Both the position numbers and the translations under genes were made by a program. DNA of 64,000 nt from Ophiura sarsii (lineage: Eukaryota > Echinodermata > Ophiuroidea > Amphilepidida > Ophiuridae): contig CM069446.1 in assembly GCA_035610835.1 (NCBI GenBank), positions 6,031,233 through 6,095,232 of the forward strand, given 5' to 3'. How positions within the stretch are numbered: position 1 is the stretch's first letter; every line of letters starts with the position of its first letter. Positions 27,001-39,000 of the stretch are shown here, piece after piece. The notes under the pieces were generated by a model. The model searched no databases and was not told the origin of the DNA. It saw only the letters and a program-made list of their open reading frames with translations.

Positions 27001-30000
27001 TACTCTTTTTTTCAATTGGTAAAATTGTTTTTAACTTAAAAACCAGAAGTTCAATTTTAGTGGGGTTTGGACCATACTGCAGCATCTTTTATCTGCTTTT
27101 GAATGATGGACAAATAACAGAACTGCAAACTGCCGACATGTGACTCATTTCGCTTGATCATGTCACATATTTAGAATCAAAATAACAGGAAGTCCTTCAA
27201 CTGATAGCACATAGCACATGGCATACATGGTAAACTAACAGAGAAAAAGTGTACATTACTTCCGGGAAGGGGGGGGGGAGGGAGAGAAATCAACCATTTC
27301 TACTAAATGCCTTCCCTTTTTCCAACATTGTGTACCCTACAGGCACAATCTGGTCAAAACATACCCTTTTCCTGTTTTGGGGCTGTTATAGCCATTGCCA
27401 CCCTCAGTAATGTGCTCATGTGGATAGCCCTTCTGTGGGCTAAACTACCCTTTAAACCCTTTTTTCTCGCTAAAAATAGCTATTTTTGAGTACATTTATT
27501 TGTTCCGGGCTGGACTAGGTAGGAAGTACACACTTTGTGGACTTAGAATATTTCTAACTCTAACTTTTACAAAGGAAATAAATCAGTTGAAAAAGTGGTC
27601 CTAGTGGAAATCGAACCATGGACCTCTGCATTATAATAAGGCATGTATCTCAACCACTAGACTAGCGAGGGGTAAACAGGCCAAGACATGAGTTTAATCC
27701 CTCTTATTATTACGGAATAAAGTGCACACAATATTATTAATAGAACTGCTACACACATAATCATCAACCCCGGGTTGACAGTCATGTGGTTATTTCTATT
27801 ACTGCCAGGGTTGTCACTAAGGCGGTCGGTGCCGGTCGGGCATTCTTTAAAAAAAAAGGGTAAAAAACCTGGCACTCTTAAAAAAGAGAGGTTTTTTTCT
27901 CCATTTAGTTGATAAAATCATTAAACTGCTTCATAAAACAAGAAATGATGTGGCAGGAACCCTCAAAGTGCATTAAAAACCCTAAAAACACATTAAGAAG
28001 GCCTCTAGACCCCATGTCATGATCCACTGCACTTTGTTCGCAACACTTATTCCGTTTGCCGTCATTCAAATTAACCGGCACTAAATTTTGGCTAGTGACA
28101 ACACTGATTACTGCAATTGTATATTGTTACTTTTACCTTACTATCTCCCAACAGGTAAGCCGGTGTGAGTTGAGGCACCTCACTAGCACCACATTGCAAA
28201 GATAAGTGACATAAGACGTCCATTAGCACCTACCTTACTATCTCCCAACAGATAAGCCGGTGTGAGTTGAGGCACCTCACTAGCACCACATTGCAAAGAT
28301 AAGTGACATAAGACGTCCATTAGCACCTACCTTACTATCTCCCAACAGGTAAGCCGGTGTGAGTTGAGGTACCTCACTAGCACCACATTGCAAAGATAAG
28401 TGACATAAGACGTCCATTAGCACCTACCTTACTATCTCCCAACAGGTAAGCCGGTGTGAGTTGAGGCACCTGACTAGCACCACATTGCAAAGATAAGTGA
28501 CATAAGACGTCCATTAGCACCTACCTTACTATCTCCCAACAGGTAAGCCGGTGTGAGTTGAGGCACCTGACTAGCACCACATTGCAAAGATAAGTGACAT
28601 AAGACGTCCATTAGCACCTACCTTACTATCTCCCAACAGGTAAGCCGGTGTGAGTTGAGGCACCTCACTAGCACCACATTGCAAAGATAAGTGACATAAG
28701 ACGTCCATTAGCACCTACCTTACTATCTCCCAACAGGTAAGCCGGTGTGAGTTGAGGTACCTCGCTAGCACCACATTGCAAAGATAAGTGACATAAGACG
28801 TCCATTAGCACCTACCTTACTATCTCCCAACAGATAAGCCGGTGTGAGTTGAGGCACCTCACTAGCACCACATTGCAAAGATAAGTGACATAAGACGTCC
28901 ATTAGCACCTACCTTACTATCTCCCAACAGGTAAGCCGGTGTGAGTTGAGGCACCTCACTAGCACCACATTGCAAAGATAAGTGACATAAGACGTCCATT
29001 AGCACCTACCTTACTATCTCCCAACAGATAAGCCGGTGTGAGTTGAGGCATCTCACTAGCACCACATTGCAAAGATAAGTGACATAAGACGTCCATTAGC
29101 ACCTACCTTACTATCTCCCAACAGGTAAGCCGGTGTGAGTTGAGGCACCTCACTAGCACCACATTGCAAAGATAAGTGACATAAGACGTCCATTAGCACC
29201 TACCTTACTATCTCCCAACAGGTAAGCCGGGGTGAGTTGAGGCACCTCACTAGCACCACATTGCAAAGATAAGTGACATAAGACGTCCATTAGCACCTAC
29301 CTTACTATCTCCCAACAGGTAAGCCGGTGTGAGTTGAGGCACCTCACTAGCACCACATTGCAAAGATAAGTGACATAAGACGTCCATTAGCACCTACCTT
29401 ACTATCTCCCAACAGATAAGCCGGTGTGAGTTGAGGCATCTCACTAGCACCACATTGCAAAGATAAGTGACATAAGACGTCCATTAGCACCTACCTTACT
29501 ATCTCCCAACAGATAAGCCGGTGTGAGTTGAGGCACCTCACTAGCACCACATTGCAAAGATAAGTGACATAAGACGTCCATTAGCACCTACCTTACTATC
29601 TCCCAACAGGTAAGCCGGTGTGAGTTGAGGCACCTCACTAGCACCACATTGCAAAGATAAGTGACATAAGACGTCCATTAGCACCTACCTTACTATCTCC
29701 CAACAGGTAAGCCGGGGTGAGTTGAGGCACCTCACTAGCACCACATTGCAAAGATAAGTGACATAAGACGTCCATTAGCACCTACCTTACTATCTCCCAA
29801 CAGGTAAGCCGGTGTGAGTTGAGGCACCTCACTAGCACCACATTGCAAAGATAAGTGACATAAGACGTCCATTAGCACCTACCTTACTATCTCCCAACAG
29901 GTAAGCCGGTGTGAGTTGAGGCACCTCACTAGCACCACATTGCAAAGATAAGTGACATAAGACGTCCATTAGCACCTACCTTACTATCTCCCAACAGGTA

Positions 30001-33000
30001 AGCCGGTGTGAGTTGAGGCACCTCACTAGCACCACATTGCAAAGATAAGTGACATAAGACGTCCATTAGCACCTACCTTACTATCTCCCAACAGATAAGC
30101 CGGTGTGAGTTGAGGCACCTCGCTAGCACCACATTGCAAAGATAAGTGACATAAGACGTCCATTAGCACCTACCTTACTATCTCCCAACAGATAAGCTGG
30201 TGTGAGTTGAGGCACCTCACTAGCACCACATTGCAAAGATAAGTGATATAAGACGTCCATTAGCACCTACCTTACTATCTCCCAACAGATAAGCCGGTGT
30301 GAGTTGAGGCATCTCACTAGCACCACATTGCAAAGATAAGTGACATAAGACGTCCATTAGCACCTACCTTACTATCTCCCAACAGATAAGCCGGTGTGAG
30401 TTGAGGCACCTCACTAGCACCACATTGCAAAGATAAGTGACATAAGACGTCCATTAGCACCTGTCTGCGGAATTCACTGGATTTCTTCAGTTCTGTAAAT
30501 GCTGCTGTGTCTTGAAGCATTTCTTCTGAGCTCATTTCTAAATGCACCTATTGAAAGAATAAATAGCATTAGTAGGTGATGATTTCAAAACAGGTAATAT
30601 CTATCCCCTTATTCTTCCCTTTGGAAATGGAAATGTACAACTCAAAAAGGTTGCGTGACATCTATCAAGAACAGGGAATAGAATAAGGGTTACATAAAAC
30701 ATCTTATGCTCCTTTTGGGTAATTACTGTAAAAGTGGAAATGTTCGTGTTACATTTAGTTTCGCACTAAAATCAGCAAGTGTGAAATTGAAAATGCACGA
30801 ATACAAATGTAAGGAAGCTCAAAATAACAAGCAAAATTATTTCAAATGTACAACGCGTGAAAAATTACACAAGCGAACATTTCCAATCTTACAGTAGCCG
30901 CTCTTGTAAACGAAAATGTAAACATCTTCTGTAACTCTAACCATTTTTCCTGTCTCTACTTGCTATTTCTTAAGAGAAATTAAACAACATTTCATAGACA
31001 TATTCACCTCAAGTTAAACATATCAATTTGAGTGAAACTTAAGAATTGCATCTTGATGGAGTCTTCAAATAATAACCACAAATAAATTTGTACACTGTAC
31101 TTACTAATGGACACAGGAGTATACTTTCAACAGCTGTTAGCTCAATTTGTATGACACCCAATTTGTGACAACTCATTTGACTCGTGATTTAAACTAAATC
31201 AATGACTTGACTTGACCTACTGGATTGATTTGACGTAAATTAGAAAGAATTGACTTGTGTTACATATTTCTTTGACTACATTTTATTTGTGGCTCAAGAT
31301 TAGCGACTGGGTCACTGATGACACCATCTACCATACACTTACCCTAAAAATGCTAAAGCCATCCCATGGACGCCCTAATTTTTGTCTTTTTTAATTTTTA
31401 ATTTTTTTACGTTTTTGAATATTTGTTCACAATTTGAACCCCAAAAGGTGGAAATCTACATTACTATGCCAAAAAACAGTTTTTTGCACAATATCTAAAA
31501 TTTGGAACTATTTTTATTTATAATAATTCGGAGCTCACAGCTTCCGATGCGGTTAATTTACACAGGAATGTGGAGGCTTCGCTCGCACTGCTCACTCAAC
31601 TTCATTTTCGTCCCATTTTGGACACCCAACTTTCAAATTCTGGCTAAGGCCCTGCTTACCTGTGATAATATTGCTTTTCCTTTGCAGTCTGGGATATCTA
31701 CCTCTGCCAATACGGTTTGCCCTTGACATTCTGCCAGGGTGGTCACTTTCACATTCTTCCCCGTCCCACAAGGTATCCCGCCTCTCGACAAAAGCGCCAT
31801 CAACGTTATCTCTTGTTCCATCTCCGCAGACTTATACATGACTTCTGACACTTGCTGATAGGACGCAGGACCTTGGTGCTGAGTCGTCAAGATTGCAAAA
31901 GCACCACCGAAGCTCAACAGCATACCGCCTAAATTCAAATACTGCATGAATCGATCACTTTCAGCATTGCGGATCTTACTGCCCGAGGCTATAACAATGA
32001 GGGCGCAGTTGTCCACCCACGGTATGGTCAATATCTGTTTGTGATTCAGTCTATAGATGACGTATCTATCGGTCAAAAGACATTGTTCTAAGGCAAGCTT
32101 TGTACTGTCATACTTTGAAGGATCAGAATCATCTGGCCCAGTGTATATGAGAACATTAGGGGGTTTACGGTTACACGCTGATGGTACATCGGCCTCATCC
32201 ATTGCTGCAGCACCGTTTGTTGTACCATTTGTTGCACCGTTTGTCGTCGTCTTATCACCGTTTAATACTTTATGCTCTGTATGGTTGACAGATTTCACTT
32301 CTACAGGTGTCTCTTCCTTTGGTTTAACTGTTTCTTTCACTGAATGTCCGTTCTGTAATACTACTGGTTTATCAACACTTATGGTCTTTTCTTCAACTTT
32401 TGCTGCTGTTACAACAGGCGGTGTCGGCCTTTGAACCGGTTTCTTCTGTTGCGTTTCAACTTTACGCATAAACTCAACAGAATGTTTTCTTCTCAGTGGT
32501 TTTGCCTCATTTACAGGCACTGCACTCTCACCAGTATTGCCTCCGGATGAGGTACGATGCAAGGTTGCCTTTAAGTTTCCACCGGACGGTACACGCCTTA
32601 TTGGAGCGCCCTCTATAGGTGGTTGGGTGTCAGTAACTGTTGTTTTCTTCTGCTCCTTCAGTATGTCAAATGGTTTCCCTTTGATGTCCACAGCTGTAAA
32701 AAGAAGAGATGACATATTTTATTATTTGGGTGTTTTTTTTCATTCTTTTTACTTTACTTAATTTTTTGTTTTCAAACACATGTATGAAATTAAATAGGCA
32801 TGGATCTTTCCTACGTAGCTAAGCTTATGAAAATGAACATAAAATATGACATTTAAAAACAAAGCTGTTTCAATATGGCAGACAGGGTTGTCACTAAGGC
32901 GGTCGGTGGTGGTCGGGAGGAGCTGACACTCGCGATTGCCGACTGGCACTCTTAAAAAAAAAGGGTAAAAACAATTTGTGGATAAAATCATTAAACTGCC

Positions 33001-36000
33001 TCATAAAACAAGAAATTATGTGGCAAGAACCCTCAAAGTGCATTAATAACCCCTAAAAAACCATTAAGAAGGCCTATAGACCCCATGCCATAATCCACTG
33101 CACTTCGTTTGCAACACTTATTCCGTTCGCCGTTAGTAAAATTAACCGCCACTAAATTTTGGCTAGTGACAACACTGATGGCAGAGCCTGTACAGGTTAG
33201 CGTGTGGAATGAAAATGACATTTATTGACAATTGAAAACTTTCCAACAATACAACCCATTATTTTGCTATTTCAAATGGGCCAGTCACACAGAGTCACAT
33301 AATAACTACGAAATGATAGACCTAAATAATCATCATACCTCACGATGTGCAAAAGATTAGATTGAAGTAATGAATAAATGTAGTCTAGTCTTTCACACAT
33401 ACTACCAGAATATTATAACATAATACAAGCTTCCAAGAGACTTTAATGTAAGGAATCCTGCATAAGTAACTCATTACTAGCGTGTAATTATTACCAAAAT
33501 GCTTCAATACCACACATGCAACATACATCGTGTTATCAAACCAGATGCCTACCTATGTTGACATTTGATCACAACCTTGGAATTGTGTGATACCATTTGA
33601 TAAGCAACAGTAGCGGAAATGCAAATATAATGCAAGACTTGTCAAAGACTACAAAGGGGATAGAAACACTTTAAAACTCTCTGTTGGCTTAAACTTTCCA
33701 TGCCCTGCAAAACAGTGTGCATAAACTGGGAAATAACCACAATTTAATATGACTGACAGTTCAGATCTCATTGAATGGATATAAAATCAGGAGTTAAGAA
33801 GTTCAAATAAAAATATATTTATTATTATATAAGTAGCACAAATATGTCTACTTCTGCACTACTGTAAAAGTTGAAATGTTTGCGCGATTAAATTTGCGAT
33901 TGAAAGTTCATTACATAGGCGTATACATAAACTAAATATGTTCGCATGTTTTTATTTTCGAAAATTAATGTAGCGCAAACATTTTCACGTCTACAGTATC
34001 AGGGCTGCCAAGTTTAAAGCCACCTAGCTATCATGGAAGGATTTAGTTACGTTCTGAGGGGCAAGGGAGTTATTTTTATTAGGCTTATATTACAATGTAG
34101 GCTATTACCAGTATAAGCACGGTAAGTTGGCACCAATATTATATATCCATTAGGCGACGAAAAAAGAAGCCCTGTTCTACAGGCGGGCGAATGGGACCTC
34201 TCAGGTGGGGTCAGTCAGTCAGGATTTTTCTCCTTTTCCCCTAATATCACCAAAATCTGTAATTATTTGCCGAACTAAAAAAAAAATTAGGTCAGTATTC
34301 ATTTGTAAGTGAAATCCCCCCACTCCCAATTCTAAAAGAAGATGGGTCAGTCGGTCGAGCCCGTAGAATAGTTTGTGTGTGTGTGTTTTTCATCTGGTCC
34401 TCTTGTTGATGTTACGGGAGTAAAAGAAAAGGTCAGAGGTATTACAATCAAGAGTTGAAAGTTTGGGGTCTCTGTGTGACTTAAATCCAAACCGGACTTA
34501 ATACTATAGTGCACAAAATATACTTCTGAAGCAAAACTTTGTATCCTTTTTGCATAATCCTCAAGTGGATTTGATAGAGTATTGCTTGTCAGGTTCTGTT
34601 TAACACTTTCCACACGCAGGAGGCATCTGCAAACGACATTCCAAAAGTTCATAAAATGTTTCAAAAATGTCAAAATTATTGAATTTCATTGCCATATTTG
34701 GAATCACCATGAGAAATGCATTGTTGGTCAACATATTAACTATAACTGTAATATTTACTGCATGTATTTTGGCTGCTTGAGGCTCTCAACAAGGACTTTG
34801 TATACATTACATGTGGGCGCACCACACCAAATATCTTTCTCATTGAAATACGTGTAAAAGTGCCATATTTCAAGACACCTTTTCTACCCTCCGGTTACAT
34901 TTATTGCATACTTGTCACCTATGACCATTTTCAGTAACATCTCAACTTTAATTTAAGCCTTGTTTCATGAGGGGTTATTAAGCTAAATTTTCCGCTACGG
35001 ACCTGCACACAGCGCCCTCACTTTTTCACGTTTTCTGGCATGCCTGTTCACCATTTAGGCAGGTGCTTACGCCCTGGGCACTATTTAGGTCGATAAATTA
35101 AAAATATCGTATTTTATCATTGTAGGTGCAACGGATAGGTCCCACTCGTTCATTTAAATACAAACATACCATCCCCGGAGAAACAAATTGCCCGAAAACT
35201 TCACATTTACAAGCCTAGTCTTCGTGCTTTTCCGGAACTATTATAGGATTACACGAATTGCGCATTGATTTGGTGTGGTGCTCTCTTTAACAAAAATCTT
35301 AATTATTTTTTTTGCATTTTTGGAATCATCATATAGCATTATGAAAAAGTGTCACTCAAAAAATTCAAATTCTACTCCTAACTGGAATTATGTCACAAAA
35401 TAGATTTTACTCTATACCCAAAATACCCCATTTTTCTCACTTTTTGGCCATTTTTTGCCCAAAATTGTTACATTTAAAGTCTGCTTTCATAACCAAAACG
35501 TGTATTTTTTGATTTTTCACTGTTTACATTGTATAATATATATGTTAATAGCATACATGACACATTTAATTATCGACAAACATGATAACTTAATCATATA
35601 ATCACTATATTACTCCGTATTCATTGCAGAGATACCTGTATGCCATTAATGGTTAAATTATGTAGGGGGGGGGGGGGGTAAAAGACCCCCGTGATTACCT
35701 AGTAAGCAAACTCGCAATTACATTTTTGTCACGATATTACCCCTAGGGTATTGTGTTAAGCATTCAATGTACAATTTTAACGATGTGTTGCTCTTTTCTG
35801 AGCCAATGTGGGGCCAAATATGAATTTTGACAAAACGTTGACCTACATGAGAGTGATAAACTCTAAATAAAGCTTTGAACTTGAAAATGAGATAATTAAC
35901 TCTTTAACTGAGATGCAAGTTACTTGATATAGACCTAAGAGGGAGTATTCTTGCACGTGGGGGACTTCTAGCCAAGGGTAACGTGACCCTCTATCTATAA

Positions 36001-39000
36001 AATCGCAAAACAGACGCGTAGCCATTTGACTCTAAATTTGGAGCTTTAGAGCCATTTTCTTGGCTATTTCTCGAGAAAATCATGTAAACTTCTTGATATT
36101 AACGTCCGACATTGATATAAATGGTGTTTTGAATGTAAATCAAGGCGTATTTAAGCGATTTGAACCCACCTTCCACTTCAAAACTCGGTTTTATTGGAAA
36201 TGGCCATTGTGCGTTAAAGGGCGCACCACACCAAATATCTTTCTCATTGAAATACGTGTAAAAGTGCCATATTTCAAGACACCTTTTCTACCCTCCGGTT
36301 ACATTTATTGCATACTTGTCACCTATGACCATTTTCAGTAACATCTCAACTTTAATTTAAGCCTTGTTTCATGAGGGGTTATTAAGCTAAATTTTCCGCT
36401 ACGGACCTGCACACAGCGCCCTCACTTTTTCACGTTTTCTGGCATGCCTGTTCACCATTTAGGCAGGTGCTTACGCCCTGGGCACTATTTAGGTCGATAA
36501 ATTAAAAATATCGTATTTTATCATTGTAGGTGCAACGGATAGGTCCCACTCGTTCATTTAAATACAAACATACCATCCCCGGAGAAACAAATTGCCCGAA
36601 AACTTCACATTTACAAGCCTAGTCTTCGTGCTTTTCCGGAACTATTATAGGATTACACGAATTGCGCATTGATTTGGTGTGGTGCTCTCATGTAGCGCTT
36701 GTAAATTCTGGTGCCCACTTAAACACAGCCTGTGGTCCAATGGGTAATCTTCGCCACGATAGCGAATAGCAAGCGGTAGAGGGTTTAAGATCCTGTATTT
36801 TTAAAGGTGTATGCTAATTTCATTCATGCCCATTTTCTGAGGCTATATATCATAAATGATTAAATATCCTGGAAAGGTAAGAACTGGAAAGTCAGAAATT
36901 ACATTTACTACTCAGGTAATTTTACATGGGAGTACCGCTCTTCCTAGCAACAGACTATGCAATTTTGATGCCGGATTAGGAGAGATCAGTCACCATGAGA
37001 ATAAAGGTGACTTATTAGGCCTGCCTACCATTACAGTGCACATTATAATATAAGCTTATACATTTGTTATTTGCTGCATGGCTCAAGGTTTGAACTCCAT
37101 AATAAAACAACATCATTACAATCACAAGACATAATCAATGTACTTACATGTGGTTATCAATTTTCAAAGTCAAGAACGAAACCCTACAATCACAATTCTC
37201 TGACATACAAACTTTCCCCTTACTATATTGCGTGAGTACTTTTCCCTTATGGTATTGCGTGAGTTTTACTTTCTCCAAATGAGGTCATACAATTACCATA
37301 TTAGTCTTGCGTTCAGTCTTCTTAACACTGTCAATTTATGAAATATACATTTGCACATGTTACCCTCCTGTGTGATTCTAGCAGAACACTAGGAGCAGAT
37401 TTTCCAACATTTACGAACTCAAAGGCACATCACCAGCCCTTTAACCTGCAACCTAGGCCATCACAGTCTTAAAGGGGCACTGAGAGATTGCAGAGAAAAT
37501 GATTTTGGAAAAAATGAATTATTACAATAGTGTAAAGATTTATGGGAAAACGGTTGAATAATAGCGCTAGATTGAAATTTGGTTTAAGCAAGTTATGTGG
37601 TGAGTGATGCTGATAATTTTGATGTAATCCACATCAAAATTACCAAATCGTGAAATTTTACATGATAGACGGCGAATTAAGGTTGTTCCTATGGCTAATT
37701 TTGTATTTGATATTTTAATAGAGCTTGCTGAGCTCCACAATAATCTGAAATTTGAGATTGATTGGAGGTACGGTTTTCTAGATGACAAAAATTGTCATAT
37801 TGTCAAAATTTTTAAATAAAGTATAAAAATTATGTCAATTTTTAAGAAAAATAGGTTAAGTATGCTTATTCAAGTCAAATTTGTTCAGAGATATAAAATT
37901 GCTATTTTTTAGAGGAAAATTTGCCAAATCTGAGCACAATTGTACAAAGATTTGTCCCACATTTCTCATTTTCTAACTCCATTGGTAAAGGAACTCCAAA
38001 ATTGGTTCATCCATGGGTCGATCAACTTAAAACTTTCCAGTAGCAAACCAAATATTAAACCAGATTTGAGGTATATTTCTACATGGATGCTAATATGCAT
38101 CACGAACATTGTGCTTATGTTGTGTCTGGGTGCAAATATGCAACACGCATATTGTGAGCTAATTGTGCTAGTGGTAAGTCTTTAAAGTAAAACTGCCTCT
38201 ACGCTAATTGAAATCAATTAACGATGCACTGAGGCCAGCATTAGTTCTGAAGGTTCTGAACAATCTAGGCTATTAGTATGACTACTCCTCTCCAACCATA
38301 GTGATACAGGGTATTACCTATGAAACCAAGTTTAATATGCTACTCGTATGTTTGAGTAGGAAACCCTTGCTGGGATATGACGTGCTTTACACAGCGGGAT
38401 CTCAACTAGTAACAGTTCTAAACCAAACATTAAATATGAGGCACCAAAACTGACTCTTAATTTGCTATCTCTGTGTTCATTATATAATTTATAGGACCTC
38501 AAAAAAAAAAAAAAGGATCTTAATTTTACTATGATATTGCTGGATGTTACATAAATTCAACCATGGAAGTACAAGACAAGACTACTCGTATTTCCACGAT
38601 TCAATATATAAACTTGAATATAATATCAAAATTCTTAATACAACTCTTTATGTGGGTCAAGAAAAGAAATACAGTTTGCGTTGTCTCATTTTCCTAATAG
38701 GCCATGCTCAATCCCTTATGACTGTTTGCAAACATACTTGTAGAGAACTTTGTTTCCTGGTTCGATAAGAAGCCACATAGAGAAATTTGGTTCCGGTTCG
38801 AAAAAAGGGGGCCGGTTCAAATACTATCAGAAGCACATAGGGGTTTTCCAGCATTAATGAGCAGTAGCCTAATCTAAGGGAAATCAATAATTGATCATAG
38901 AGAACTTTTACAAACATAATTGTAAAGTAGGGGAATGCCTTTACCAATTTATTTCATTTCTCCCTAAAAACCCATTTTTTATTGACACATTTTAAAAAGG

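Noticed and set aside
27598..27672. Possible tRNA gene on the minus strand
   Set aside because: A and B boxes are recognisable but the T stem does not pair, so a tRNA-derived repeat is more likely.
28134..30461. Regular array that could suggest CRISPR
   Set aside because: There are no unique spacers; the whole 97-bp unit repeats and it encodes part of an HLCS exon in an animal gene.
32057..32434. 125-codon plus-strand open frame
   Set aside because: Antisense shadow of HLCS exon 3, which has family support on the minus strand.
36725..36790. Possible tRNA-like sequence
   Set aside because: Only a weak B-box resemblance; no foldable cloverleaf found by eye.
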